Below are positions 8,631-18,263 of a stretch of 64,000 nt of DNA, piece by piece. The translations under genes and the position numbers were made by a program. The stretch spans positions 1,488,001 through 1,552,000 of the forward strand of contig NZ_JAHUBR010000001.1 in assembly GCF_025376885.1 (NCBI RefSeq). The letters are read 5' to 3'. Within the stretch, counting starts at the first letter, position 1. Every line of letters begins with the position of its first letter. The DNA comes from Pseudoruegeria sp. SHC-113. Its GTDB lineage: Bacteria > Pseudomonadota > Alphaproteobacteria > Rhodobacterales > Rhodobacteraceae. Below the pieces are notes generated by a model. That model did no database searches and was not told the origin of the DNA. It saw only the letters and a list, made by a program, of their open reading frames with translations.

Positions 8631-8721
8631 ACTTTGTTCTTAAAATATCACCGCCGGAGGCATGAAAGTAAAATCGCGCTGAGCGCGATTGCCTCCGGCG
8701 GGGATATTTGCGGAACAAAGT
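8631..8721. repeat. Large imperfect palindrome (nested inverted repeat)
   Basis: The outer arms 8631-8662 and 8690-8721 are inverted copies matching at 28 of 32 positions, both ending in ACTTTGTTC / GAACAAAGT and sharing CCGCCGGAGGCA. A second perfect palindrome, AATCGCGC-TGA-GCGCGATT (8672-8690), lies inside. The element sits between the ATPase and permease genes of one transporter. It looks like an intergenic palindromic repeat of the kind scattered in Rhodobacteraceae genomes; I see one copy only. It could form a strong RNA hairpin that affects the downstream genes. Confidence 0.75.
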
Positions 8722-8733
8722 GGGGGGCGCGGC

Positions 8734-9597
8734 ATGCGTAGCCTGCTGGCGGTTCTCACGGTTTTGGCGGTGATCGTGGCCATTTGGTATCTGGCCGCGA
8801 TCCAGATGAACGCCAAATGGACCCGCGATCAGGCGGCGCGTGCCGGGGTCGAGTTGAGCTTTTCCGAGGTGGTCGCCGACACCATGCAACAGGAACGCCC
8901 GGTTCTGCCTGCGCCGCATCAGGTGGCGAAAGAGCTTTGGGCGACGACGGTGGAGAAGAAGGTCACCTCCAAGCGCTCGCTGGTGTTTCATGGTTGGATC
9001 ACGCTTTCCTCCACGGTTGTCGGTTTCCTGATCGGCACCTGTGCCGGGATCCTGCTTGCGGTGGGGATCGTGCACAGCCGGGCGATGGACATGAGCGTGA
9101 TGCCCTGGGCCATCGCGAGCCAGACGATCCCGATCCTCGCCATCGCCCCGATGATCATCGTGGTGCTGAATTCCGTTGGCATTCAGGGGCTTCTGCCCAA
9201 GGCTTTCATCTCGGCCTACTTGAGCTTTTTCCCAGTCGTCGTGGGCATGGTGAAGGGGCTGCGCGCGCCGGATGCGATGCAGCTTGACCTGATGAAGACC
9301 TATTCCGCCTCCCGCACGGAAGTCTTTTGGAAGCTGCGGCTGCCAAGCTCCATGCCCTACTTCTTTGCCTCGATGAAGGTCGCCATCGCGGCTGCGCTCG
9401 TGGGGGCCATCGTGGCGGAACTGCCCGCGGGCGCGATCCGGGGGCTGGGCGCGCGGATGCTGACCGGGAGCTATTACGGCCAGACGATCCAGATCTGGTC
9501 GGCGCTCTTCATGGCAGCGCTTCTGGCGGCCTGTCTCGTGGGCCTTGTGGGCGTGGCGCAGAAGGTCACCCTTAAGAAGATGGGGATGGCCCGATGA
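8734..9597 (+). CDS. ABC transporter permease (first of pair)
   Basis: The protein has 287 residues with one N-terminal helix, a long loop and about five further membrane helices of the BPD_transp_1 fold. The EAA-like loop is seen around DLMKTYSASRTEVFWKLRLP. Start ATG 8734 follows GGGGGG 6-11 bp upstream; a longer frame from 8689 would begin within the palindrome and is unlikely. The stop overlaps the second permease start (ATGA at 9594). Substrate as for the ATPase: probably a pyrimidine, by neighbourhood. Confidence 0.9.
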   Translation: MRSLLAVLTVLAVIVAIWYLAAIQMNAKWTRDQAARAGVELSFSEVVADTMQQERPVLPAPHQVAKELWATTVEKKVTSKRSLVFHGWITLSSTVVGFLIGTCAGILLAVGIVHSRAMDMSVMPWAIASQTIPILAIAPMIIVVLNSVGIQGLLPKAFISAYLSFFPVVVGMVKGLRAPDAMQLDLMKTYSASRTEVFWKLRLPSSMPYFFASMKVAIAAALVGAIVAELPAGAIRGLGARMLTGSYYGQTIQIWSALFMAALLAACLVGLVGVAQKVTLKKMGMAR

Positions 9598-10439
9598 GCG
9601 CGCTCCTGTTTGCCTTGCTGTTCTGGGCCGCAGCCACCTGGGTGGCGGTGCGGATCGCCAATTCCCCCGCAAGCACCACGCTGGCTGGCAAGCTTGCGGT
9701 GCCGCTGATCCTGGGTGTCACCATCCTTGTGGTCTGGGAGGGCGTGGTGCGCGGGCTGAATGTGCCAGCGGTCATCCTGCCCGCGCCAAGCACCATCGGG
9801 GCCACTTTCGCCGGGAGCCTGCCGATCCTCTGGGGCGATTTCGTGCAGACCTTTGTGAAGGGCGCGCTTTCGGGCTATGTGATCGGCTGCGGCGCGGCCT
9901 TCCTCACTGCGATCCTGATTGATAGGTCGAAATTCCTTCAGGCCGGGCTCCTGCCGGTGGGCAACTTCCTTGCGGCCATGCCGATCATCGGCACCGCGCC
10001 GATCCTTGTGATGTGGTTCGGCTTCGACTGGCAGTCCAAGGCGGCCGTGGTGGTACTCATGGTCTTCTTCCCGATGCTCGTGAACTGCGTGCAGGGCCTG
10101 CAGGAAAGCAGCCATATGCAGCGCGACCTGATGCGCACCTATTCGGCCTCCTACTGGCAGACGCTCCTGAAGCTGCGTCTGCCCGCCGCGATGCCCTTCA
10201 TCTTCAACGGGCTCAAAATCTCGACAACCCTGGCCCTGATCGGCGCGATCGTGGCCGAATTCTTCGGCTCTCCCATCAAGGGCATGGGCTTTCGCATTTC
10301 CACCGAGGTGGGGCGGCTCGGGCTTGATATGGTCTGGGCGGAAATCACCGTTGCGGCGCTGGCCGGTTCGGCCTTCTATGGTGCCGTGGCATTGATAGAG
10401 CGGGGGGTGACCTTCTGGCACCCGTCGCAAAGACGATAA
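9594..10439 (+). CDS. ABC transporter permease (second of pair)
   Basis: This 281-residue membrane protein is homologous to its upstream neighbour, with the EAA loop DLMRTYSASYWQTLLKLRLP. That loop differs little from the first permease's, so the two are paralogues that probably form a heterodimeric channel. It begins in the ATGA overlap at 9594. The binding-protein gene follows 31 bp downstream with a strong AAGGAGG ribosome site. Confidence 0.9.
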   Translation: MSALLFALLFWAAATWVAVRIANSPASTTLAGKLAVPLILGVTILVVWEGVVRGLNVPAVILPAPSTIGATFAGSLPILWGDFVQTFVKGALSGYVIGCGAAFLTAILIDRSKFLQAGLLPVGNFLAAMPIIGTAPILVMWFGFDWQSKAAVVVLMVFFPMLVNCVQGLQESSHMQRDLMRTYSASYWQTLLKLRLPAAMPFIFNGLKISTTLALIGAIVAEFFGSPIKGMGFRISTEVGRLGLDMVWAEITVAALAGSAFYGAVALIERGVTFWHPSQRR

Positions 10440-10470
10440 CGACAAAGACAATCAACAAGGAGGTTCAAAC

Positions 10471-11457
10471 ATGAACAAACTGCTGTCCACCACGCTCGCC
10501 GGCGCGCTTGCTTTCGCCGCTGGCAGCGCATCCGCCGCCGATGATCTGACGCTGCAGCTCAAATGGGTCACGCAGGCCCAGTTCGCGGGCTACTACGTGG
10601 CGCTGGAGAAGGGCTTTTACGAGGAAGCCGACCTCAACGTCACCATCAAGCCCGGCGGCCCCGACATCGCCCCGACGCAGGTGATCGCAGGCGGTGGTGC
10701 CGATGTGACCGTCGAATGGATGCCCGCCGCGCTGGCCGCGCGTGAAAAGGGCCTGCCGCTCGTCAACATCGCGCAGCCGTTCAAATCTTCCGGCATGATG
10801 CTGACCTGCCGCAAGGACACCGGCATCACCTCGCCGGAGGATTTCGGCGGCAAGACGCTGGGGGTCTGGTTCTTCGGCAATGAATTCCCCTTCCTGAGCT
10901 GGATGAGCCAGCTCGGTTATTCCACCGATGGCGGCGACGGGGTGACCGTGCTGAAGCAGGGCTTCAACGTGGATCCGATCCTGCAAGGCCAGGCCGATTG
11001 CGTCTCCACCATGACGTATAACGAATACTGGCAGATCATCGATGCCGGCCTCACGCCGGAGGATTTGGTGACGTTCAAATACGAAGAGCAGGGCGTTGCG
11101 ACGCTGGAAGACGGGCTCTACGTGTTGGAAGAGAAGCTCGCCGATGAAGCCGAAGTGGACAAGCTGGCCCGCTTCGTGGCCGCCTCCATGAAGGGCTGGA
11201 AATACGCCGAGGAAAACCCGGACGAGGCCGCCGACATCGTGCTCGAATACGACGAGACCGGTGCCCAGACCGAGGCACACCAGAAGCGCATGATGGGTGA
11301 GATTGCCAAGCTCACCGCCGGCTCCAACGGCGCGCTTGATCCGGCCGACTACGAGCGCACCGTGGCGACGCTGCTCGCGGGTGGCTCCGATCCGGTGATC
11401 TCCGCGGCGCCGGAAGGGGCTTACACGCTTGCGATCACGGATGCCGCGCTGAAGTAA
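10471..11457 (+). CDS. ABC transporter substrate-binding protein, NMT1/THI5-like (probable pyrimidine uptake)
   Basis: This 328-residue periplasmic binding protein has a cleavable Sec signal of about 21 residues (ending ASA-AD). The mature N-terminus [19 protein letters not shown] is typical of NMT1/THI5-like proteins, relatives of which bind hydroxymethylpyrimidine-type ligands. It is the last gene of the pyrimidine cluster, with AAGGAGG at 10459-10465 and a strong terminator 25 bp after the stop. A pyrimidine-like ligand is inferred from family and neighbours. Confidence 0.9.
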   Translation: MNKLLSTTLAGALAFAAGSASAADDLTLQLKWVTQAQFAGYYVALEKGFYEEADLNVTIKPGGPDIAPTQVIAGGGADVTVEWMPAALAAREKGLPLVNIAQPFKSSGMMLTCRKDTGITSPEDFGGKTLGVWFFGNEFPFLSWMSQLGYSTDGGDGVTVLKQGFNVDPILQGQADCVSTMTYNEYWQIIDAGLTPEDLVTFKYEEQGVATLEDGLYVLEEKLADEAEVDKLARFVAASMKGWKYAEENPDEAADIVLEYDETGAQTEAHQKRMMGEIAKLTAGSNGALDPADYERTVATLLAGGSDPVISAAPEGAYTLAITDAALK

Positions 11458-11482
11458 CCACTTCTTTTCAAGCAGACTCGCG

Positions 11483-11510
11483 AAGGGCGGCCCGATGTGG
11501 CCGCCCTTTT
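11483..11510 (+). terminator. Rho-independent terminator of the pyrimidine transporter operon
   Basis: A perfect 10-bp stem (AAGGGCGGCC at 11483-11492 with GGCCGCCCTT at 11499-11508) has a 6-nt loop and ends in TTTT. Confidence 0.93.
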
Positions 11511-11606
11511 GCGTGTGATCCCAAGCGCTTGCCGCTGGCTTTGGCGCAACGGGCCAGCCGTGGTACCCTCCGCCCATTGGTTAACGAGTTAGACGGGGGC
11601 GAGAGC

Positions 11607-13406
11607 ATGTCGATGCGCGCGAATTTGGCAATCTTCACAGGGACGGGAGGCCGCGATCTGCTGCTGGGCGGGGCCGGGGCGGATCAACTCTTCGGGCTGG
11701 ACGGGCGCGATGAGCTGGAAGGCGGCGCGGGCGGCGATCTGCTGGATGGCGGGCTTGGCACTGATCTCGCCTCCTACCGCAACGCGCTGTCGCGCGTCTG
11801 GGTGGATCTCTCGCTCGGGCAGGGCTTTCTGGGCGATGCCATCGGCGATCAGTTTGTCTCGATCGAGGGGCTGATCGGCTCGGCCTATGCCGATCAGCTG
11901 ATTGGCGATGCGGGCGGCAATATCCTGCACGGGCTCGCGGGCAACGATGTGCTGGAGGGCGGCGCGGGCAATGACAGGCTGCAGGGTGGCATCGGGGCGG
12001 ATGTGCTGCGGGGCGGCGATGGCTATGACACCGTCACCTATGTCGACTCGGTCTTCCGCGTGATTGTCGATCTGGGCGGCGCGGTTTCGGGGGGTGATGC
12101 GGCGGGCGATATCCTGAGCGGGATCGAAGCCGTCACCGGCTCGCAGCAGAACGATATCCTCACTGGCGATGGTGGGGGCAACCGTCTGCGCGGGCTCGAC
12201 GGGCTCGACGTCCTGCGCGGCATGGGCGGCAACGACAGGCTCATCGGCGGGGCCGGGTTTGACAGCCTTGATGGCGGCGCGGGCGAGGATTGGGCGCAGT
12301 ACAAGGCCTCGGCGTCCGGGGTGACGGTCAACCTTGCCACCGGGCAGGGCAGCGGCGGCGCGGCGCAGGGCGATACCCTCGCCAATATCGAGAACCTGCT
12401 CGGCTCCGGGTTCGATGACCACTTGATCGGGGATGCGGGCGCGAACCGGCTTGTGGGCCTTGGCGGCGATGACACGCTGGAAGGTGGCGGGGGCAATGAC
12501 CGGCTGTTCGGCGGCCTTGGCGGCGATCATTTCGACGGCGGCGCAGGCTTTGATATGGCTGTTTTCCGAGACGCGACCCAGCAGCTGATCCTGAACTTCC
12601 GCAACGATCAGTATTCCGGCGCGGCAACGGGGGACAGCTTCATCTCTGTCGAGGGGATCATCGGCACAGCCTTCAACGATTCCATCGTCACAGGCGATGC
12701 CGACAACCGCCTGTACGGCGGCGCGGGCAATGATTTCATGGATGGTGGCAATGGGGATGATCTGTTGATCGGCGGCGCGGGGGCGGATTTCATGCATGGC
12801 GGGCCGGGGATCGACACGGCGGGCTATCGCGGCTCCGATGCCGGGGTGACGGTCTTCACCTCGGGCGGGCTCAACACCGGGGGCCATGCCGAGGGCGACG
12901 TGCTGAGCTGGATTCACAACGTCAACGGCTCGCTCTTTGACGACAGCCTTACCGGGGATGTGCTGGAAAACCGCTTTCGCGGGTTTGACGGCGACGACAG
13001 GCTCACCGGGCGCGGTGCGTCCGACGATCTGACGGGCGGGCTGGGGGCGGATCGCTTCTGCTTCGTGGATCTGGCCGATCACAGCGGCACGGTGCTCGCC
13101 AGCGGCGCGCCCATCGCGGGTTTTGCGGGGGCGGATGCCGACAGGATCCGGGATTTCACCTCCGGCGAGGATCTGCTGTGTTTCGAGGCCGCGGCTTTCT
13201 CTGGCGATGTGTTCAACACAAATAGCGTTGCCGCGCTGGGGCTGGCCTCGGCCACGGACACAGCCTTCGCCTTCACTGGCGGCACGCTCTTCTATATCTC
13301 CTACGCCTCCCAAGCGGATTTCGCGGCGGGGCAGGCCACGGTGCAGGCCTTGGCCGAGTTGGACGGCGTGGCGAGCCTTTCGGCGGCGGATTTCGAGTTC
13401 GTCTGA
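11607..13406 (+). CDS. Modular RTX calcium-binding exoprotein (type I secreted)
   Basis: The 599-residue protein has no Sec signal and is full of glycine/aspartate nonapeptides ([22 protein letters not shown] type), which bind Ca2+ as parallel beta-rolls. Five units of roughly 100 residues are visible, each an RTX array followed by a beta-rich linker of the type aromatic-R-x-A...V-x-L...G-D...I-E-x-L-x-G-S...D-x-L-x-G-D. The C-terminal 115 residues ([12 protein letters not shown] to the hydrophobic end FEFV) look like a type I secretion tail. No enzymatic domain is seen and no transporter is adjacent. Two cysteines (in RFCFVD and LLCFEA) are unusual for RTX proteins. Start 11607 follows GGGGGCGAG; ATG 11613 is possible. 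Confidence 0.88.
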   Translation: MSMRANLAIFTGTGGRDLLLGGAGADQLFGLDGRDELEGGAGGDLLDGGLGTDLASYRNALSRVWVDLSLGQGFLGDAIGDQFVSIEGLIGSAYADQLIGDAGGNILHGLAGNDVLEGGAGNDRLQGGIGADVLRGGDGYDTVTYVDSVFRVIVDLGGAVSGGDAAGDILSGIEAVTGSQQNDILTGDGGGNRLRGLDGLDVLRGMGGNDRLIGGAGFDSLDGGAGEDWAQYKASASGVTVNLATGQGSGGAAQGDTLANIENLLGSGFDDHLIGDAGANRLVGLGGDDTLEGGGGNDRLFGGLGGDHFDGGAGFDMAVFRDATQQLILNFRNDQYSGAATGDSFISVEGIIGTAFNDSIVTGDADNRLYGGAGNDFMDGGNGDDLLIGGAGADFMHGGPGIDTAGYRGSDAGVTVFTSGGLNTGGHAEGDVLSWIHNVNGSLFDDSLTGDVLENRFRGFDGDDRLTGRGASDDLTGGLGADRFCFVDLADHSGTVLASGAPIAGFAGADADRIRDFTSGEDLLCFEAAAFSGDVFNTNSVAALGLASATDTAFAFTGGTLFYISYASQADFAAGQATVQALAELDGVASLSAADFEFV

Positions 13407-13415
13407 GGCTTAAGG

Positions 13416-13452
13416 AAAAAAAAACGCCGGTGCCTCAGGGGAAGCACCGGCG
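13416..13452 (-). terminator. Rho-independent terminator of acs (minus strand)
   Basis: Read on the minus strand, a perfect 9-bp stem CGCCGGTGC/GCACCGGCG (13444-13452 and 13425-13433) is followed by nine T (the A run at 13416-13424). It lies 45 bp beyond the acs stop and also separates acs from the opposing RTX gene. Confidence 0.93.
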
Positions 13453-13496
13453 AGAGAGAGAGGCCCCGGCCTAAGCCGGAGCGCTCGGGGAAAACG

Positions 13497-15449
13497 TTAG
13501 CTTTTGTTCATGCGGTTGGCGATCAGATCGTCCACCACCGCAGGTTCTGCCAGCGTTGATGTATCTCCCAGCGCTCCGAAGTCATCCTCGGCGATCTTGC
13601 GCAGGATGCGGCGCATGATCTTGCCGGAGCGGGTTTTCGGCAGGCCCGGCGCCCATTGGATCAGATCGGGCTTGGCGATGGGGCCGATCTCGGTGCGCAC
13701 CCATTTCTCAAGCTCCTTGCGCAGCTCCTCAGATGGCTCGATCCCGTTCATCAGGGTGACATAGGCATAGATGCCTTGCCCCTTGATGTCATGCGGGTAG
13801 CCCACGACGGCGGCTTCGGCCACTTTCGGGTGCGCCACCAGCGCGCTTTCCACTTCCGCGGTGCCCATGCGGTGACCGGAGACGTTGATCACATCGTCCA
13901 CGCGGCCCGTGATCCAGTAGTAGCCATCGCTGTCGCGGCGGCAGCCGTCGCCGGAGAAATAGTAGCCTTTGTAGTCGGAGAAATAGGTTTTCTCGAAGCG
14001 CTCGTGATCGCCGTAGACGGTGCGCATCTGGCCCGGCCAGCTGTCCTTCAGGCAGAGCACGCCTTCGGCCTCGGTGGTGGTAATTTCCTCGCCGGTTTGC
14101 GGATCGAGGATCACGGGAACCACGCCGAAGAAGGGCAGGGTGGCGGAGCCGGGTTTGGTGGCTGTTGCGCCGGGCAGCGGGGTCAGCAGGTGGCCGCCGG
14201 TTTCGGTCTGCCACCATGTGTCCACGATAGGGCGGGTGCCCTTGCCGACGACGTCATTGTACCAGTTCCAGGCTTCCGGGTTGATCGGCTCGCCCACGGT
14301 GCCCAAGAGTTTCAGATCGCTCAGATCGTATTTCTCGACGAACTCCGGCCCTTGCCCCATCAGCGCGCGGATGGCTGTGGGGGCAGTGTAGAACTGGTTC
14401 ACCTTGTGCTTTTCGCAGACCGCCCAGAAGCGGCCCGCATCGGGGTAGGTGGGCACGCCTTCAAACATCAGCGTCGTCGCCCCGTTGGCCAGCGGGCCAT
14501 AGACGATGTAGCTGTGGCCGGTCACCCAGCCCACGTCCGCCGTGCACCAGAAGATGTCGCCGTCGTGGTAATCGAAGGTGTATTGGTGCGTCATCGCGGC
14601 ATAGACGAGATAGCCGCCGGAGGAATGCACCACGCCTTTGGGTTTTCCGGTGGAGCCGGAGGTGTAGAGGATGAAGAGCGGATCTTCGGCATTCATCGGG
14701 CGCGGCGGGCAGTCGGGCGCGGCCGTGGCCATCAGCGCTTTCACGTCCACGTCGCGGCCCTCGATCCATGTCGTCTGGCCGCCGGTGTGTTTCACGACCA
14801 AGCAACGCACCTTGTCGGAGCAATGCAGCAGGGCGGCGTCTGTGTTGGATTTCAGCGCTGTCACGCGGCCGCCGCGCGGGGCTTCGTCGGCGGTGATCAC
14901 CACCTTGGCCTCGCAATCGTTGACCCGGTTGGCGAGCGCATCGGGGCTGAAGCCGGCAAAGACGATAGAATGCACCGCGCCGATCCGGGCGCAGGCGAGC
15001 ATGGCGTAGGCGGCTTCGGGGATCATCGGCAGGTAAATCACCACGCGATCACCGCGCATCACGCCCTGGCTCAGCAGCACATTGGCCATGCGGCAGGTGT
15101 TTTCATGCAGTTCGGCATAGGTGATGTGCTGGGCTTCGGCCTTGGGATCGTCCGGCTCCCAGATGATCGCCGTCTGATCGCCGCGCGTGGCGAGGTGGCG
15201 GTCGATGCAATTGGCCGAGACGTTCAGCACGCCGTCCTCGAACCAGCGGATGTCCACCCCGCCGAAGGCGAAAGAGGTGTTCTTCACCTGCGTGTAGGGG
15301 GTGATCCAGTCGATCCGCTTGCCGTGTTCGCCCCAGAAGGCTTCCGGATCGGCGATGGAAGCGGCGTACATCTCTTGGTATTTGGCCGTGTCGGCATGGG
15401 CGCTGGCAGCAAAGGCCGCGCTCGGGGCATAGGTTTTTGCCTCGGTCAT
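13497..15449 (-). CDS. acs: Acetyl-CoA synthetase (AMP-forming)
   Basis: The 650-residue ANL-superfamily enzyme turns acetate, ATP and CoA into acetyl-CoA. It has the P-loop [11 protein letters not shown], adenine-pocket motif [10 protein letters not shown] and the C-terminal [15 protein letters not shown] segment with the lysine that is acetylated in this family. Length equals E. coli Acs (652). It lies downstream of livF on the same strand, 53 bp apart, with a hairpin between, so it may be the last gene of a liv-acs operon or have its own promoter. The regulators encoded from 21015 to 25782 belong to families known to control acs elsewhere. Confidence 0.97.
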   Translation of the reverse strand: MTEAKTYAPSAAFAASAHADTAKYQEMYAASIADPEAFWGEHGKRIDWITPYTQVKNTSFAFGGVDIRWFEDGVLNVSANCIDRHLATRGDQTAIIWEPDDPKAEAQHITYAELHENTCRMANVLLSQGVMRGDRVVIYLPMIPEAAYAMLACARIGAVHSIVFAGFSPDALANRVNDCEAKVVITADEAPRGGRVTALKSNTDAALLHCSDKVRCLVVKHTGGQTTWIEGRDVDVKALMATAAPDCPPRPMNAEDPLFILYTSGSTGKPKGVVHSSGGYLVYAAMTHQYTFDYHDGDIFWCTADVGWVTGHSYIVYGPLANGATTLMFEGVPTYPDAGRFWAVCEKHKVNQFYTAPTAIRALMGQGPEFVEKYDLSDLKLLGTVGEPINPEAWNWYNDVVGKGTRPIVDTWWQTETGGHLLTPLPGATATKPGSATLPFFGVVPVILDPQTGEEITTTEAEGVLCLKDSWPGQMRTVYGDHERFEKTYFSDYKGYYFSGDGCRRDSDGYYWITGRVDDVINVSGHRMGTAEVESALVAHPKVAEAAVVGYPHDIKGQGIYAYVTLMNGIEPSEELRKELEKWVRTEIGPIAKPDLIQWAPGLPKTRSGKIMRRILRKIAEDDFGALGDTSTLAEPAVVDDLIANRMNKS

Positions 15450-15460
15450 GAGGTCCTCCC

Positions 15461-15492
15461 TGAAGGGCCGCCCTGCTTCCCTTCAGGGCGGC
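15461..15492 (-). other. Alternative hairpins in the livF-acs intergenic gap
   Basis: Two perfect inverted repeats overlap: TGAAGGG (15461-15467) with CCCTTCA (15479-15485), and GCCGCCCTG (15467-15475) with CAGGGCGGC (15484-15492). They cannot form together. No T run follows. They could be a processing or attenuation element between livF and acs; this is only structural inference. Confidence 0.4.
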
Positions 15493-15502
15493 GGATCTTG
15501 CG

Positions 15503-16258
15503 TCAGATGGCCAGATATTCGGCGCGGAGTTCCGCGTTATCAAGCACTTCCTTGGCCGTGCCATCAAAGACGATGGTGCCGGTATCAAGGATGATCGAAC
15601 GATCCGCGAGCTCAAGCGCGCGCACGGCGTTCTGCTCCACGATGATCGTCGTCATGCCCTGTTCCTTGATGATGTTCAGGGTTTTCTCGATCTCGTCCAC
15701 GATCACCGGCGCAAGGCCTTCGTAGGGCTCATCCAGCAAGAGCACCTTGATGTCGCGCGCCAAAGCGCGGGCGATGGCCAACATCTGCTGCTCGCCGCCC
15801 GAGAGCGTCACGCCTTCCTGCTTGCGGCGCTCGCCAAGGCGCGGGAACAGATCGTAGATCCGCTCAAGGGACCAGCCGACGGGCTCCACAATCTGGGCCA
15901 GCTGCAGGTTTTCCTCCACCGTGAGGCCCGGAATGATCCGGCGATCCTCCGGCACGAGCCCGATGCCCGCCACGGCGGCCTCATGGCTGCGCATCTTGTG
16001 CAGGGGCTGGTGATCGAGCCAAACCTCGCCATGGGTGATCATCGGATCATCCAGCCGCGCGATGGCGCGCAAGGTGGAGGTTTTGCCCGCCCCGTTGCGG
16101 CCCAGCAGGGCGAGGATCTCGCCCTCGTGGACGTTGAAGCTCAGGCCCTGCACGATGTAGCTCTCGCCGTAGTAGGCGTGCATGTCCCACACCGAGAAAT
16201 AGGCCGGGGCCGTGGCGGCGTGGTTGGCGTTCTTCGAGAAATCTGGACGTTCGTTCAT
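15503..16258 (-). CDS. livF: Branched-chain-amino-acid-type ABC transporter ATPase LivF
   Basis: The 251-residue ATPase has Walker A LLGRNGAGKTS, signature LSGGEQQMLAIARAL and Walker B VLLLDEPYEGLAP. The short loop after Walker A is typical of LivF rather than LivG. An N-terminal extension of about 20 residues precedes the conserved part. It lies 12 bp after livG in a five-gene HAAT-type importer cluster. Substrate is unknown; the place next to acs suggests an organic acid or an acetate-yielding compound, which is inference. Confidence 0.92.
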   Translation of the reverse strand: MNERPDFSKNANHAATAPAYFSVWDMHAYYGESYIVQGLSFNVHEGEILALLGRNGAGKTSTLRAIARLDDPMITHGEVWLDHQPLHKMRSHEAAVAGIGLVPEDRRIIPGLTVEENLQLAQIVEPVGWSLERIYDLFPRLGERRKQEGVTLSGGEQQMLAIARALARDIKVLLLDEPYEGLAPVIVDEIEKTLNIIKEQGMTTIIVEQNAVRALELADRSIILDTGTIVFDGTAKEVLDNAELRAEYLAI

Positions 16259-16270
16259 CTGTCCGTCTCC

Positions 16271-17026
16271 TTAGTGCGCCTGACCGAGGTAGGCTTCCTG
16301 GACCTTGGGGTGGCCCTTGATGTTTTCCGGCGTGTCTTCCACCAGCGGGGTGCCTTGCGCGAGCACGGTGATGCGCTCGGCCAGCGAGAAGACGACGTGC
16401 ATATCGTGCTCGATGATCGCCATGGTGATGTCGCGCTTCTCCTTGATCTCCTTCAGAAGGTCGATCGTGTTGTTGGTGTCGGCGCGCGCCATGCCGGCGG
16501 TGGGTTCATCCAGCAGCAGGAGGCGGGGCTGTTGCACGAGGCACATGGCCATCTCCAGCCGCCGCTTGTCGCCGCGGGAAAGCGAGGCCGCGTGCATGTC
16601 GCGTTTCTCGATCATGTTCACGTCGATCAGGATCTCCTCGGCCTGCTCGTTCAGGCTTTTCTCGTGCTGCACGCTTTCGAAGGCATGCATCCGGAACGCG
16701 CCGTCGCGGCGGGCGAAGCAGGGGATCAGCACGTTCTCCATCACCGAGAGATCACCGAAGATCTCGGGCGTCTGGAACACGCGGCTGATGCCCATCTGGT
16801 TGATCTCATGCGGCTTACGCCCCAGCACGGACTGGCCATCGAACATCACCGAGCCCGTATCGGGGATCAGCTTGCCCACGAGGCAGTTCAGCAGGGTGGA
16901 TTTGCCCGCGCCGTTGGGCCCGATGATCGCGTGCACGGTGTTTTCCTGCACGCTGAGGTTCACATCCCCCAGCGCCTGCAGGCCGCCGAAGCGCTTGTTG
17001 ACGTTCTTGACTTCAAGAATACCCAT
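16271..17026 (-). CDS. livG: Branched-chain-amino-acid-type ABC transporter ATPase LivG
   Basis: The 251-residue ATPase has Walker A GPNGAGKST and Walker B LLLLDEPTAGMARADTNNT, as in LivG. The signature reads LSRGDKRRLEMAM instead of the usual LS(G/Y/H)GQ-type motif: Gly2 of the motif is Arg and Gln is Asp-Lys. Catalytic residues otherwise look complete. It is 12 bp from both livM and livF. Confidence 0.92.
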   Translation of the reverse strand: MGILEVKNVNKRFGGLQALGDVNLSVQENTVHAIIGPNGAGKSTLLNCLVGKLIPDTGSVMFDGQSVLGRKPHEINQMGISRVFQTPEIFGDLSVMENVLIPCFARRDGAFRMHAFESVQHEKSLNEQAEEILIDVNMIEKRDMHAASLSRGDKRRLEMAMCLVQQPRLLLLDEPTAGMARADTNNTIDLLKEIKEKRDITMAIIEHDMHVVFSLAERITVLAQGTPLVEDTPENIKGHPKVQEAYLGQAH

Positions 17027-17038
17027 TCTCGCGTCTCC

Positions 17039-18259
17039 TTATTCGGCCACATGCGGGCTGGGTTTCGGGTGGTGCTCCGGATCATTGCCGGGCGTTTGCG
17101 GCTTCTTGCGCTTGAACATCCGCGCGATGCGCTGGCCGCCTTCCACAAGGCCACCTGGCAGGAAGATCACGACGAGCATGAACAGCAGGCCCAGCGTCAG
17201 GTGCCAGCCCTTGCCCACGAAGGGGTGGATGATCGTCACCATGAAGTCTTCCATCCCGTCAGGCAGGAAAGAGAACCAGCTGTGGAGCACGTTGTCATTG
17301 ATCTTGGAGAAGATGTTCTCGAAGTACTTGATGAAGCCTGCGCCGAGCACGGGGCCGATCAGGGTGCCCGCACCGCCGAGGATCGTCATCAGAACCACCT
17401 CGCCCGAGGCCGTCCACTGCATGCGCTCGGCACCGGCGAGCGGGTCCATCGCGGCAAGCAGGCCACCGGCGAGCCCGGCATACATGCCCGAGATCACGAA
17501 GGCCGCAAGCGTGTAGGGGCGGGAGTTCAGCCCGGTGTAGTTCAGGCGCTGCTGGTTGGATTTGATCGCGCGCAGCATCATGCCGAAGGGCGAGCGGAAG
17601 AGACGCACCGAGAGGTAGAACACGACGATCATGATCACGGCGCAGAGGTAGTAGCCCGCGTTGAAATCAAACGACCACGCGCCCGCGTCCATCGTGTAGG
17701 TGGAGCGCATCGACAAGCCGAAGAGATGCGGCAGGTCGGGTGAACTGGCCCCGGCGAAGATCTGCGGATCATCGGCATAGACCTGCAAGCCGGTTTCACC
17801 GTTCGTGAGGTTGAACTTCGGGTTCGACAGCACCGAGTAGGCCAGTGCGAAGGACATCTGCGCGAAGGCCAGTGTCAGGATCGAGAAGTAGATCCCGGAG
17901 CGGCGCAGGCTGACGTAGCCGATCAGCACCGAGAACAACCCCGCCACCACAACGGCCACGGCGATGGCCGGGATCACGTTGAAGGTGAAGAGCTTGAACA
18001 TCCAGACCGCCGCATAGCTGCCCACCCCTAGAAAGGCCGCGTGGCCGAAGGAGAGGTAGCCCGTGAGGCCGAAGAGGATGTTGAAGCCCACAGCGAAGAT
18101 CCCGAAGATCACGAAGCGCTGCATCAGGTCCGGGTAGCCCGCGTTGAACTGCGCCAGGGCGCTGTTCGTCGGGAAGGGGTTCAGAAGGAAGGGCGCCAGC
18201 ATCGTCAGCAGGAAAACGACGATGAGGAGCGTGGTGTCTTTGCGGTTCAGTCCAAGCAT
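17039..18259 (-). CDS. livM: Branched-chain-amino-acid-type ABC transporter permease LivM
   Basis: The 406-residue membrane protein has about ten helices and the LivM hallmark [18 protein letters not shown], plus [16 protein letters not shown] near the end. A loop of about 40 residues (around [17 protein letters not shown]) lies between helices and makes it longer than E. coli LivM's core. The cytoplasmic C-terminus is charged and histidine-rich. The start is 4 bp downstream of the livH stop, so the two are co-translated. Confidence 0.92.
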   Translation of the reverse strand: MLGLNRKDTTLLIVVFLLTMLAPFLLNPFPTNSALAQFNAGYPDLMQRFVIFGIFAVGFNILFGLTGYLSFGHAAFLGVGSYAAVWMFKLFTFNVIPAIAVAVVVAGLFSVLIGYVSLRRSGIYFSILTLAFAQMSFALAYSVLSNPKFNLTNGETGLQVYADDPQIFAGASSPDLPHLFGLSMRSTYTMDAGAWSFDFNAGYYLCAVIMIVVFYLSVRLFRSPFGMMLRAIKSNQQRLNYTGLNSRPYTLAAFVISGMYAGLAGGLLAAMDPLAGAERMQWTASGEVVLMTILGGAGTLIGPVLGAGFIKYFENIFSKINDNVLHSWFSFLPDGMEDFMVTIIHPFVGKGWHLTLGLLFMLVVIFLPGGLVEGGQRIARMFKRKKPQTPGNDPEHHPKPSPHVAE

Positions 18260-18263
18260 TGGC

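Noticed and set aside
13656-15725. A 689-codon plus-strand open frame over acs
   Set aside because: It is antisense to an intact acetyl-CoA synthetase and has the typical low-information composition of a shadow frame.
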